In this document: piece after piece, positions 1 through 6,332 of the stretch
Layout: every line of letters starts with the position of its first letter
How positions within the stretch are numbered: the first letter of the stretch is position 1
NCBI GenBank assembly: GCA_903876615.1
Contig: CAIRAS010000094.1
Span: 1 to 8,559, forward strand
DNA: 8,559 nucleotides
Origin: an uncultured Holophagaceae bacterium
Lineage (GTDB): Bacteria > Acidobacteriota > Holophagae > Holophagales > Holophagaceae
Direction: 5' to 3'
The notes under the pieces: generated by a model
What the model saw: the letters and a program-made list of their open reading frames with translations, nothing else
Databases searched by the model: none
What the model was told of the DNA's origin: nothing
Made by a program: the position numbers and the translations under genes

Positions 1-1506
1 CGCCTCCTGCCCCGCAAGGCGCGCCTCCGCCTGGAGGGCCAGGATCACTTCGTGGCCATCGAGGCTCTGGAACCGGGCACGGTGCTGCTGGTCAAGCCCG
101 GCGAGCGCATCCCGGCCGATGGGGTTGTGGTGGAGGGAGCCTCCGCCGTGGACGAGTCCGTGGTCACGGGCGAGTCGGATCCGCGGCCCAAGGCCGTGGG
201 CGGCGAGGTCATCTGCGGCAGCCTCAACACCACGGGGGTGCTGGCCATCCGCGTCACGCGCTGCGGCGAGGACTCCACCCTGGCCCAGATCGTGAAGTCG
301 GTGCAGGGGGCCCTGGCGAGCAAGAGCCCCCTGGAGCGCACCGTGGATCGGGTCTCCCGGGTCTTCATCCCGGTGGTGCTGGGCCTGGCGGCGCTCACGG
401 TAGCGGTCTGCCTCCTCCGGGACCTCTCCACCACGGAGGCCCTGCTGCGCGGCATTGCCGTGCTGGTCATCGCCTGCCCCTGCGCCCTGGGCATCGCGAC
501 CCCCCTGGCCACCACCGCGGCCATCGGCGCGGCCTCCCGCCAGGGCATCATCATCCGCGACGTGCGGGTGCTGGAGACCTTCCGCCGGGTGGACCTGCTC
601 ATCCTCGACAAGACCGGCACCCTCACCGAGGGCGTGTTCCGCGTGCGGCACTCCGCCCTGGAGCACCTGGATCTGGTGGCGGGCCTGGAGTCCTACTCGG
701 AGCATCCCCTGGCCCACGCCCTGGTGCGGCACGCGGAAGGGCAGGGCCTGGGACGGCTGGATGCCAGCGACATCGAGGTGCGCCCCGGCCGGGGCCTCCT
801 GGGCACCGTGGCGGGGCGGCGCGTGGCGGTGGGGAACCGGACCCTCCTGGCCGAGGAAGGCGTCCTCCTGCCGGCCGCCCTGGCCGCCCGGGCCGAAGGC
901 TGGGAAGCCGAGGGCCTGACCGTGGCCTTCGCCGCCGTGGACGGCGTCTCCGCCGGGGCCATGGCCTTCGGGGACCGCCCCCGGGACGAGGCCGCCGCGG
1001 TCGTGGCGGAGCTGCGCGCCCGGGGCATCCGGACCGTCCTCCTCTCCGGGGACGCCCCCGCCACCACGGAGCGCATCGCCCGGGCCGTGGGCGTGGACGC
1101 CTGGGTGGGTGGCGTGTCCCCCGCCGAGAAGGCCGAGGCCGTGCGCGGCTTCCAGGCCGAGGGCAAGGTGGTGGCCATGGTGGGCGACGGCGTGAACGAC
1201 GCCCCGGCCCTGGCCGCGGCGGACCTGGGCATCGCCATGGGCTCAGGCGCGGACCTGGCCACCCACGCGGCGCCCGTGGTGCTCATGCGGGACTCCCTGA
1301 CGCGCATCAGCGGCGTGTTCCGGCTGGCCACCCTCACCCTCCGGGTGCTCAAGCAGAACCTCTTCTGGGCCTTCTTCTACAACACCCTGGGCATCTCCCT
1401 GGCCATGACCGGCGTGCTGAACCCCATCCTCGCCGCCGGGGCCATGGTGCTCTCCAGCCTCTCCGTGATCGGCAACTCCATGCGACTGGGGCGGGACCGG
1501 GCCTGA
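1..1506 (+). CDS. Cu+-transporting P1B-type ATPase, C-terminal part (5' end outside window)
   Basis: Integral membrane pump that couples ATP hydrolysis to export of monovalent copper from the cytoplasm. The frame is open from base 1, so the 501 visible residues are a fragment; the N-terminal metal-binding domain and first helices lie upstream. Seen in order: actuator-domain TGES (residues 56-59), a helix at about 120-138, the CPC metal site (159-161), the phosphorylated Asp in DKTGT (D203), the P1B-type HP dipeptide (235-236), hinge GDGVNDAP (D396, D400), then YN (460-461) and MVLSS (482-486) in the last two helices. CPC plus YN plus M..SS is the P1B-1 copper signature. The gene could be a CopA detoxifying exporter or a CcoI/FixI pump loading cbb3 oxidase. 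The TauE/SafE gene next door hints at the latter, but the last helix looks more CopA-like, so I give no symbol. It ends 6 bp from the convergent gene. Confidence 0.95.
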   Translation, partial: RLLPRKARLRLEGQDHFVAIEALEPGTVLLVKPGERIPADGVVVEGASAVDESVVTGESDPRPKAVGGEVICGSLNTTGVLAIRVTRCGEDSTLAQIVKSVQGALASKSPLERTVDRVSRVFIPVVLGLAALTVAVCLLRDLSTTEALLRGIAVLVIACPCALGIATPLATTAAIGAASRQGIIIRDVRVLETFRRVDLLILDKTGTLTEGVFRVRHSALEHLDLVAGLESYSEHPLAHALVRHAEGQGLGRLDASDIEVRPGRGLLGTVAGRRVAVGNRTLLAEEGVLLPAALAARAEGWEAEGLTVAFAAVDGVSAGAMAFGDRPRDEAAAVVAELRARGIRTVLLSGDAPATTERIARAVGVDAWVGGVSPAEKAEAVRGFQAEGKVVAMVGDGVNDAPALAAADLGIAMGSGADLATHAAPVVLMRDSLTRISGVFRLATLTLRVLKQNLFWAFFYNTLGISLAMTGVLNPILAAGAMVLSSLSVIGNSMRLGRDRA

Positions 1507-1512
1507 GGGGCG

Positions 1513-2271
1513 CTATCCCTGCGCCTGGAGCCGCAGGAGCATCACGGCCTGCCAGAGGATGTAGCCGCCCATCAGGGCCACCAGGAGGCCTCCCAGGCGC
1601 AGCAGGAGGGCCTTCCATGCCTGGCTGAGGCGGGTGCTGGCCAGCCCCACGCCCAGGAGCAGGGGGGCGCTGCCCAGGCCGAAGGCGGCCATGCCCGCCG
1701 CGCCCAGCTTCCAGTCCCCGCCGTCCAGGGTGCGCAGCAGCATCATGTAGACCAGCCCGCAGGGCAGCAGGCCCCAGAGCATGCCCAGGGCATAGGGCAG
1801 GCTGCCCAGGGCCAGGCCCCGGCCCAGCAGCCGCTGGAGGGGCGCCGGCAGGCGGAACTCCATGAGCGTGTCGGCGCGCCTTCCCAGCAGCATCACCAGA
1901 CCCATGAGCAGCATCAGGACCCCGATGCCCAGCTTCACCCAGAGCTGCCAGGGCCAGGCCTGGGCCGCGATCAGCGCCGCTCCCTCGGGCTTGCAGCAGG
2001 CGTGCATGTCCTGCACGGTCTGCAGCCGCGCGAAGCCGCCCAGGAAGCCGATGAGGCCACCGAGGATGGCATAGGTGGTCACCCGGCCGAGCTGAAACCG
2101 CAGGTGGCGTGTCCAGGCGGGACCGGCCTGCCGGGACTGGGACAAGCCGAAGGCCGCCACGATGGGGCCGCACATGCCCGCGCAGTGCCCCAGGGAACCC
2201 AGCAGACCTGCAATCCACATCACAAGCAGCCAGGGTGCCGCATGGGGGTGGCTCAGCCAGGTCTCAAGCAT
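1513..2271 (-). CDS. TauE/SafE (COG2836-type) six-helix membrane protein, probable copper-related
   Basis: A 252-residue polytopic inner-membrane protein with about six hydrophobic segments. The N-terminal motif GHCAGMCGP (C30, C34) and LLPCGLVY (C171) are hallmarks of the 'sulfite exporter TauE/SafE family' proteins of COG2836, which resemble DsbD/CcdA more than true sulfite exporters. A loop after the second helix carries an extra H-A-C-C (H90, C92, C93), giving five conserved-looking thiols that could bind metal or do redox chemistry. Family members often lie beside CcoI-type copper ATPases in cbb3 oxidase assembly loci, and here the neighbour is a copper ATPase, in convergent orientation. 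I chose the start at 2271 because it lies 2 bp after the upstream stop codon and begins just before the first helix; an open frame continues upstream to 2658 but only overlaps real genes. It is the last gene of the operon. The transported or oxidised substrate is not known. Confidence 0.88.
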   Translation of the reverse strand: MLETWLSHPHAAPWLLVMWIAGLLGSLGHCAGMCGPIVAAFGLSQSRQAGPAWTRHLRFQLGRVTTYAILGGLIGFLGGFARLQTVQDMHACCKPEGAALIAAQAWPWQLWVKLGIGVLMLLMGLVMLLGRRADTLMEFRLPAPLQRLLGRGLALGSLPYALGMLWGLLPCGLVYMMLLRTLDGGDWKLGAAGMAAFGLGSAPLLLGVGLASTRLSQAWKALLLRLGGLLVALMGGYILWQAVMLLRLQAQG

Positions 2272-2273
2272 GG

Positions 2274-2486
2274 CTACAGGCCCCGCTTGAGCGCGCGCTC
2301 GCCGAAGTGGGAGACGCGGTAGCGGCCAACCTCCCGCTCGCGCAGCAGGTCGTGCTGCTCCAGGTAGGCCAAGTCCGCGGCCGCGGTGGCGCCACCCACG
2401 GTTAGGAGCTTCTCGCGGTCGAGGCCCGGGTGCTTCGCCACGAGGGCGAGGAGGGCCAGCTGGCGGGGCGTGATGACATCGACCAT
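2274..2486 (-). CDS. Small winged-helix-like protein (70 aa)
   Basis: A compact 70-residue protein. The segment from about residue 5 to 48 reads like a winged helix-turn-helix: a helix TPRQLALLALVAKHPG, a second helix beginning LDREKLL, an alanine-rich putative recognition helix (TAAADLAYLEQHDLL), then a basic wing (REREVGRYRVSHFGERAL). This resembles the core of MarR/PadR-type modules without a ligand or dimerisation domain. It starts after a good ribosome binding site (AGGAG, 5 bases before the ATG), 12 bp downstream of the tautomerase gene, and its stop lies 2 bp before the TauE/SafE start, so it is co-translated with its neighbours. It could regulate the operon or the nearby copper ATPase; that is inference from fold and position. 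It could also be a protein-binding winged helix with no DNA target. Confidence 0.75.
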   Translation of the reverse strand: MVDVITPRQLALLALVAKHPGLDREKLLTVGGATAAADLAYLEQHDLLREREVGRYRVSHFGERALKRGL

Positions 2487-2498
2487 GGGGACTCCTGG

Positions 2499-2864
2499 CT
2501 AGGCGGAGGTCTGCCGGCGGTAGCTGGGCCGGTGGAGCTCGCTGATCTGGACGGTGAGGCTGAACCGCATCCCGGCGCGGGTGCGCGGGAAGAAGTCCGC
2601 CAGGGTGGCGAGCAGGGCCTCGCTGAGCTGGGCCTTTACCTCGTCGGTGCGGCCGCACATGATCTGCACGTCCAAGGTGACGAAGGCCTGGTCGGGAGCT
2701 CCGTCGCCGATGACGAAGGTCTCGTGCCGCAGCACGCGGCTCTTGATGTCGGCCTCGGTGAAGAGCCCCGTCGCCACGAGGGTGCGGTTAATCTCCCGCA
2801 GCAGGCCGGTCCAGTCCGGCGTGTCGAGGAGGTTGCTGGAGTGCTCGAGGATGCAGTGGGGCAT
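2499..2864 (-). CDS. 5-carboxymethyl-2-hydroxymuconate delta-isomerase-like tautomerase (CHMI family)
   Basis: A 121-residue member of the CHMI (HpcD/HpaF) branch of the tautomerase superfamily. It begins MPH, so Met removal would expose the catalytic N-terminal proline. It shares with the E. coli enzyme the opening 'MPH.I.E.S.N', the block 'TL.ATG.F....I.SRV', the central 'AFV...L.I..GR' and the late 'F...I.ELH.' segment, and is close to the usual length. The classical role is the keto-enol isomerisation of 5-carboxymethyl-2-hydroxymuconate in homoprotocatechuate (4-hydroxyphenylacetate) meta-cleavage. No other gene of that pathway is in the window, so the true substrate here may differ. The gap to the upstream gene is 7 bp, and the upstream stop codon is part of the ribosome binding site (TGAGGT followed by CCCC and ATG), a sign of translational coupling. 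Confidence 0.88.
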   Translation of the reverse strand: MPHCILEHSSNLLDTPDWTGLLREINRTLVATGLFTEADIKSRVLRHETFVIGDGAPDQAFVTLDVQIMCGRTDEVKAQLSEALLATLADFFPRTRAGMRFSLTVQISELHRPSYRRQTSA

Positions 2865-2871
2865 GGGGACC

Positions 2872-3156
2872 TCAGCGCCGGGAGTCCGGCTTGCGCGAGA
2901 CCCCCTTCTTCTTGTCCCAGTAGCCCGACTCCTCCACGAAGCAGATGTTCTCCAGGTCGGTCACCCGCTCCTGGAGGCAGGTCTGGGCGTCGGTGATGGC
3001 CTGGTTGTAGATGGTCGGGCCGAGCTCCTTGAGGCAGAAGGTCAGGAAGGTACCCGCGCCCAGCTCGCCCACGCTCTCGCCGTATTCCTCCGCCACGAAG
3101 CGCTGGATCGCGCCACGCAGCCGCTTCTCGGTGTCGGGGGAGAGCTTGATGTCCAT
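2872..3156 (-). CDS. DUF2164 family protein
   Basis: A 94-residue soluble, mostly helical protein of the uncharacterised DUF2164 family. The recognisable core is an N-terminal helix with 'RFVAEEYGESVGELGAG', then 'FCLKELGPTIYNQAI.DA' (about residues 42-59), followed by a helix ending in 'VTDLENICF'; the GP..YN...DA motif is the family hallmark. The C-terminal tail (about residues 78-94) is basic and probably disordered. Three cysteines are present. The ATG lies 3 bp after the stop codon of the upstream membrane protein gene, so the two are almost certainly on one mRNA. No biochemical function is established for the family that I can state. Confidence 0.85.
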   Translation of the reverse strand: MDIKLSPDTEKRLRGAIQRFVAEEYGESVGELGAGTFLTFCLKELGPTIYNQAITDAQTCLQERVTDLENICFVEESGYWDKKKGVSRKPDSRR

Positions 3157-3159
3157 GGC

Positions 3160-3717
3160 CTATCCGTTCGCGGGCGGGGGTGGGGGAGGATTCAGTTTGT
3201 CCTCCTCCGGCTTGGCGAAGCGCTGGGCCCGGAGGTGGAAGTCGTCGGTGAAGGTCCGCCGGATGGGCGGCGGGGGTTCGGCCTCGGCCACCACCCGGGC
3301 CCGGCGCACCCGCCAGAGGCCCAGGGCGGCGGGGAGCAGCAGCAGAGCTGGATATTCCAGCAGGACGCGCAGCGGGGTGAGGCGGAACTCCGTGGGCCGC
3401 AGGCCGTCGCTGTACCAGGTGTCGAGGATCCACACCTCGTCTTCGGGGTGCAGGCTCCGGGCCTCGGCCTTGGGCAGGCTGAGGGTCCGGTCATCTTCGC
3501 CTTCCTTCACGGTCACGTAGTCCGTGATCTGGCTATCGGGATTGGGGTCCACGGTCACCACGGTCAGGTGGGCGATGCCGGGCCGCTTCAGGTGGCAGAA
3601 AGGGTTCAGGGCCACCAGGAAGCCCTGCACCGCCGTCAGCCACAGCACCGTCCCCACCAGCGCCCAGAGCAGGGTGAGGGCGGTCCAGCGGGAGGCGGGG
3701 CGGGAGAGGAGCGGCAT
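3160..3717 (-). CDS. Two-helix membrane protein of unknown function, first gene of the operon
   Basis: A 185-residue protein not recognised by name. Layout: short basic N-terminus, a transmembrane helix at about residues 12-32 (WTALTLLWALVGTVLWLTAV), a roughly 85-residue extracytoplasmic domain rich in beta-prone stretches (HLTVVTVDP, VWILDTWYSDG), a second helix at about 118-136, and a cytoplasmic tail that is proline-rich at both ends (EPPPPIRR, and six prolines near the C-terminus). This helix-beta domain-helix plan recalls DUF3592-type proteins, but I would not assign that family without a search. The frame is open to 3906, but I place the start at 3717: residues before it look like non-coding translation, and the promoter-like CTGGGATACT lies six bases before this ATG with no Shine-Dalgarno sequence, suggesting a leaderless message. 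Confidence 0.78.
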   Translation of the reverse strand: MPLLSRPASRWTALTLLWALVGTVLWLTAVQGFLVALNPFCHLKRPGIAHLTVVTVDPNPDSQITDYVTVKEGEDDRTLSLPKAEARSLHPEDEVWILDTWYSDGLRPTEFRLTPLRVLLEYPALLLLPAALGLWRVRRARVVAEAEPPPPIRRTFTDDFHLRAQRFAKPEEDKLNPPPPPPANG

Positions 3718-3733
3718 GGTGCGAGTATCCCAG
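3718..3733 (-). promoter_or_regulatory. Extended -10 promoter element for a leaderless operon mRNA
   Basis: On the minus strand CTGGGATACT (3733-3724) is followed by six bases (CGCACC) and the ATG at 3717. TGG-GATACT reads as an extended -10 (TGn plus 4 of 6 matches to TATAAT), placing +1 on the A of the start codon. No good -35 is visible 17 bases upstream (GGGCGG) and there is no Shine-Dalgarno sequence. The identical 10-mer with identical spacing precedes the start at 7887. Confidence 0.6.
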
Positions 3734-3795
3734 TACTTGGCGGCCACCGCCCACGGGGTTCTGCGGCGCCGCCCACCGGTGCTGGTGGGAGCGGC

Positions 3796-3807
3796 TACCC
3801 TGGGGGC
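3796..3807 (+). promoter_or_regulatory. Candidate -10 element for the mini-ORF/MFS/adenine deaminase unit
   Basis: TACCCT (3796-3801) fits the minimal TAnnnT -10 pattern and is followed by six bases and an ATG (3808), the same geometry as the leaderless-type starts at 3717 and 7887. Taken alone, a TAnnnT match is weak evidence; its spacing and its place in a 90-bp divergent intergenic region are what support it. Confidence 0.4.
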
Positions 3808-3912
3808 ATGCGCGCCTTGCTCCTCTTCACGGCGGCCCTGGAACGGCCAGGGATCGCGCCGGTTCCGCTCATCCGCTTCCGCCGCGTGGTCGGGGGGGAG
3901 AGGCACCCGTGA
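3808..3912 (+). CDS. Possible 34-aa leader peptide overlapping the MFS start
   Basis: An ATG-initiated ORF of 34 codons begins MRALLLFTAALERPG and ends GGERHP. Its TGA overlaps the GTG start of the MFS transporter (GTGA), the classic arrangement for translational coupling by terminating ribosomes. The ATG is six bases after a TAnnnT box. The peptide has a short hydrophobic N-terminus and an arginine-rich C-terminal half; it shows no run of one amino acid that would mark an attenuator. No family is recognised. It may be a real leader peptide, a translated but functionless uORF, or chance. Confidence 0.4.
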   Translation: MRALLLFTAALERPGIAPVPLIRFRRVVGGERHP

Positions 3913-5153
3913 CTGCGCTCGCCGCCAACCTGCGAGCCCTCGGCGCCGACGGCCGCCTACTCTTCGTGACCCGGGCGGCGCGGATGTTCTCCTACGGGTT
4001 CCTCTCCGTGGTGCTGGTGCTCTACCTCGCGGCCCTCGGCTTCAGCGAAGGGCGCATCGGGCTGCTGCTGACCCTGACGCTGGTGGGCGACACCCTGATC
4101 TCGCTGGCCATCACGCTCCACGCAGACCGCATCGGGCGCAAGCGGATGCTCCTCCTGGGGGCGGCCCTGATGGTCGCGGCGGGCGTGCCTTTCGCGCTCA
4201 GCGGGGACTTCACGGTGCTGGTGCTGGCGGCCACCTTCGGGGTGATCAGCCCCTCGGGCAACGAGGTGGGCCCCTTCCTGGCCATCGAGCAGGCGGCCCT
4301 CTCCCAGGTGCTGCCGGAGGACCGCCGCACCGGCGTCTTCGCCTGGTACCACCTGACCGGGGCCTTCGCCACCGCCGGCGGCGCCCTGGCCGGGGGCTGG
4401 ACGGCCCAGGTTCTGCAGTCCGCCGGCCTGGCCCCGGCGGCCAGCTACCGGGTCCTGGTCTTCGCCTATGCGGCCGTGGGGTTGCTCCTGGCCGGGCTCT
4501 TCCTGCAGATGTCCCGGGCCGTGGAGGCGCCGCCTGCGGCCGCCGCGGCGGGTCGGCTGGGCCTCCATGCGTCCAGGCGGGTGGTATTCAAGCTGTCGGC
4601 GCTGTTCTCGCTGGATGCTTTTGCCGGGGGCTTTGTCATCCAGAGCCTGGTGGCCTACTGGTTCCAGCAGCGCTACGGGGTCACGCCGGGGACGCTGGGG
4701 TCGATCTTCTTCGCCGCCAACATCCTGGCCGGGCTGTCGGCTCTCTACGCCGTGCAGCTGGCCAAGCGGATCGGCCTGGTGCGCACCATGGTCTACACCC
4801 ACATCCCGTCGAACGCGCTGCTGATCCTCGTGCCCCTGATGCCCAACCTGCCCCTGGCCATCGCCATGCTGTTGCTGCGCTTCAGCATCTCCCAGATGGA
4901 TGTGCCGACCCGCCAGGCCTACACCATGGCCGTGGTGGCGCCGGACGAGCGCTCCGCCGCCGCCGGGGTCACGGGCATCGCTCGCACCACCGGCGCGGCC
5001 CTCTCCCCCGTGCTGGCCGGGCCCCTGCTGGCGGTGCCCGCCCTCTCGGGAGGTCTCTTCATACTCGCGGGTGGCCTGAAGATTCTGTATGACCTGCTAC
5101 TCTACCGAAGCTTCCGGGCCTCTGAACGTGGTACCGATGAAGCTCCCACCTGA
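3909..5153 (+). CDS. Major facilitator superfamily transporter
   Basis: A 414-residue inner-membrane secondary transporter with about twelve hydrophobic helices in two halves separated by a more polar stretch at about residues 205-225 (alanine-rich linker). The MFS motif A is visible in the loop between helices 2 and 3, from G60 (GDTLISLAITL) through DRIGRKR (73-79). The substrate cannot be read from sequence. The adenine deaminase-type gene starts 45 bp downstream on the same strand, so a purine base, nucleoside or related metabolite is a reasonable guess, not more. The start is GTG at 3909: no in-frame ATG lies just upstream, a purine-rich ribosome binding site (GGGGGGAGAGG) precedes it, and the first helix begins shortly after. 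The GTG overlaps the stop of a 34-codon ORF, suggesting coupled translation. Confidence 0.9.
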   Translation: MTALAANLRALGADGRLLFVTRAARMFSYGFLSVVLVLYLAALGFSEGRIGLLLTLTLVGDTLISLAITLHADRIGRKRMLLLGAALMVAAGVPFALSGDFTVLVLAATFGVISPSGNEVGPFLAIEQAALSQVLPEDRRTGVFAWYHLTGAFATAGGALAGGWTAQVLQSAGLAPAASYRVLVFAYAAVGLLLAGLFLQMSRAVEAPPAAAAAGRLGLHASRRVVFKLSALFSLDAFAGGFVIQSLVAYWFQQRYGVTPGTLGSIFFAANILAGLSALYAVQLAKRIGLVRTMVYTHIPSNALLILVPLMPNLPLAIAMLLLRFSISQMDVPTRQAYTMAVVAPDERSAAAGVTGIARTTGAALSPVLAGPLLAVPALSGGLFILAGGLKILYDLLLYRSFRASERGTDEAPT

Positions 5154-5186
5154 GTGCCCCGCCTAGGCCGGCTCAGCCCCATTCCT

Positions 5187-5193
5187 GGAGGAG
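5187..5193 (+). promoter_or_regulatory. Strong ribosome binding site that fixes the adenine deaminase start
   Basis: GGAGGAG lies five bases before the ATG at 5199. It argues against the in-frame GTG at 5154, which directly follows the MFS stop codon and would add 15 residues unlike family N-termini. Confidence 0.85.
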
Positions 5194-5198
5194 TCACC

Positions 5199-6221
5199 AT
5201 GGACCTGATGGGCTTCATCCGCAGCCTGCCCAAGGCCGAACTGCACCTCCACATCGAAGGCACCCTGGAGCCCGAGATGATGTTCGACCTGGCCCGCCGG
5301 AACGGCGTCGCCCTGCCCTATGCCAGCGTCGAGGCGACGCGGTCGGCCTATGCTTTCTCGGACCTGCAGTCCTTCCTGGATCTTTATTTCGCCGGTGCCG
5401 CGGTCCTCTTGCACGAGCGGGATTTCTACGAGCTCGCCATGGCTTACTATTGCCGGGCCGCCGAGGATGGGGTGGTGCATGCGGAGGTCTTCTTCGATCC
5501 GCAGACCCACAGCGCCCGGGGCATCCCCTTCGACACGGTCCTGAACGGCCTCGAGCGGGCGGGACGGGACGCCCAGGAACACCTCGGCATCAGCTCCCGG
5601 CTGATCCTCTGCTTCCTGCGGCACCTGTCTGAAGATGACGCCTTCGCGACCCTGGAGGAGGCCCGTCCGCACCGCCACCGCATCCACGGGGTGGGTCTGG
5701 ATTCCTCGGAGCTCGGTAACCCGCCTGCCAAGTTCGAGCGGGTCTTTTCGGTGTGCCGTGACCTGGGCCTCCACGTGGTCGCCCATGCAGGTGAGGAAGG
5801 GCCGCCCGCCTACATCTGGGAGGCCCTCGGGCGCCTCCGCGCCGAGCGCATCGACCACGGCGTTCGGGCCGTGGAGGACCCGGCCCTGCTGGCCCGCCTG
5901 GCCCGGGACCAGGTGCCCCTCACGGTCTGCCCACTCTCCAACGTGCAGCTCCGCGTCTTTCCGGCCATGGCGCAACACAACCTCAAGCTGCTGCTCGAGC
6001 AGGGCCTGCGCATCACCCTCAACTCGGACGATCCCGCCTACTTCGGCGGCTACCTCGCCCAGAACTTCCTGGCCGCCGCGGAGGCCCTCGCCCTCACCCG
6101 GGGCCAGCTGGTGACCCTGGCGAGGAACAGCCTCCTGGCCAGCTTCGTCACGGAAGCCGAGCGGGCCCCGTGGCTGCAGCGTCTGGAGCAGATGGTGGAG
6201 CCGGATCCCGTTTCCAATTGA
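5199..6221 (+). CDS. Adenine deaminase-type member of the adenosine/AMP deaminase superfamily
   Basis: A 340-residue cytosolic zinc hydrolase that most likely deaminates adenine to hypoxanthine with release of ammonia, in purine salvage. The amidohydrolase signature is complete: HLH (H16, H18), H196 and catalytic E199 in HAGEEGPP, H220 in ERIDHG, and D277-D278 in [10 protein letters not shown]. Several motifs favour the adenine deaminase branch over adenosine deaminase: [19 protein letters not shown] (168-175), [11 protein letters not shown] rather than HAGE followed by a different loop, and CPLSNVQL. Length is normal for that branch. Many databases label such proteins 'adenosine deaminase', so the substrate should be treated as probable. 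The gene follows the MFS gene by 45 bp and probably shares its transcript. Confidence 0.92.
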   Translation: MDLMGFIRSLPKAELHLHIEGTLEPEMMFDLARRNGVALPYASVEATRSAYAFSDLQSFLDLYFAGAAVLLHERDFYELAMAYYCRAAEDGVVHAEVFFDPQTHSARGIPFDTVLNGLERAGRDAQEHLGISSRLILCFLRHLSEDDAFATLEEARPHRHRIHGVGLDSSELGNPPAKFERVFSVCRDLGLHVVAHAGEEGPPAYIWEALGRLRAERIDHGVRAVEDPALLARLARDQVPLTVCPLSNVQLRVFPAMAQHNLKLLLEQGLRITLNSDDPAYFGGYLAQNFLAAAEALALTRGQLVTLARNSLLASFVTEAERAPWLQRLEQMVEPDPVSN

Positions 6222-6300
6222 TACTTAAACTTGTATTAATGCGATCAGCTATGAATATTCACGCATTAATTTACATTTAAATTTCTATGCAAAGCGACTA
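6222..6300. promoter_or_regulatory. AT-rich regulatory island with nested dyads
   Basis: This stretch is strikingly AT-rich in an otherwise GC-rich window. It holds a perfect 9-bp inverted repeat, ATTAATGCG (6235-6243) and CGCATTAAT (6262-6270), flanked symmetrically at the same centre by TTAAA (6225-6229) and TTTAA (6276-6280). Inside the loop lies a separate perfect palindrome, TGAATATTCA (6252-6261). These look like operator half-sites. A possible promoter at its downstream edge is TTTAAA (6276-6281), 17 bases, TAGGCT (6299-6304). Which protein binds is unknown. It could instead act as an AT-rich UP element or a site for a nucleoid protein. Confidence 0.5.
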
Positions 6301-6306
6301 GGCTCG

Positions 6307-6330
6307 GAGCCGCCCTCCGGAGGTGGGCTC
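6307..6330 (+). promoter_or_regulatory. Hairpin overlapping the ribosome binding site of the secreted protein gene
   Basis: GAGCC (6307-6311) pairs with GGCTC (6326-6330), enclosing CCCTCCGGAGGTG in which GGAGG (6319-6323), nine bases before the ATG at 6333, is the Shine-Dalgarno sequence and can pair in part with the preceding CCTCC. The structure would hold the ribosome binding site closed. It may be a translational control element or just a chance fold of GC-rich sequence. Confidence 0.35.
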
Positions 6331-6332
6331 CC

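Noticed and set aside
52..54. GTG as the start of the copper ATPase
   Set aside because: The frame is open to base 1 and residues before it continue the actuator-domain sequence; the true start is outside the window.
45..1352. Antisense ORFs opposite the ATPase (45-626 and 693-1352, minus strand)
   Set aside because: Low-complexity Arg/Ser/Ala/Pro translation typical of the complement of GC-rich genes; the sense strand encodes a clear P-type ATPase.
1507..1512. Terminator between the convergent ATPase and TauE/SafE genes
   Set aside because: Only 6 bp separate the stop codons and I could not see a stem with a T-run there.
2272..2658. N-terminal extension of the TauE/SafE protein up to 2658
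   Set aside because: It overlaps the winged-helix and tautomerase genes in another frame and reads as Arg/Pro/Ala-rich noise; the ATG at 2271 sits directly before the first helix.
3718..3906. N-terminal extension of the two-helix membrane protein to an ATG at 3906
   Set aside because: The extra 63 residues are charged, low-complexity and overlap the mini-ORF region; a promoter-like element lies immediately before the ATG at 3717.
3957..4802. Minus-strand ORF opposite the MFS gene, and a similar one at 5163-5978 opposite the deaminase
   Set aside because: Gln/Gly/Glu/His-rich shadow translations without domain features; the sense frames are clear.
2554..5092. Long plus-strand ORFs at 2554-3912 and 3524-5092
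   Set aside because: Both run antisense or out of frame over well-supported genes and show only Gly/Arg/Ala/Pro-rich translation. Only the last 34 codons of the first, after an internal ATG at 3808, were kept as a separate candidate.
5154..5198. GTG at 5154 as the start of the adenine deaminase
   Set aside because: A strong GGAGGAG site precedes the ATG at 5199, and the added 15 residues do not resemble family N-termini.
6231..6259. TTGTAT-N17-AATATT as a promoter in the AT-rich island
   Set aside because: Matches to consensus are poor (3 and 4 of 6) and expected by chance in AT-rich DNA; the pair at 6276-6304 is slightly better placed, though still weak.
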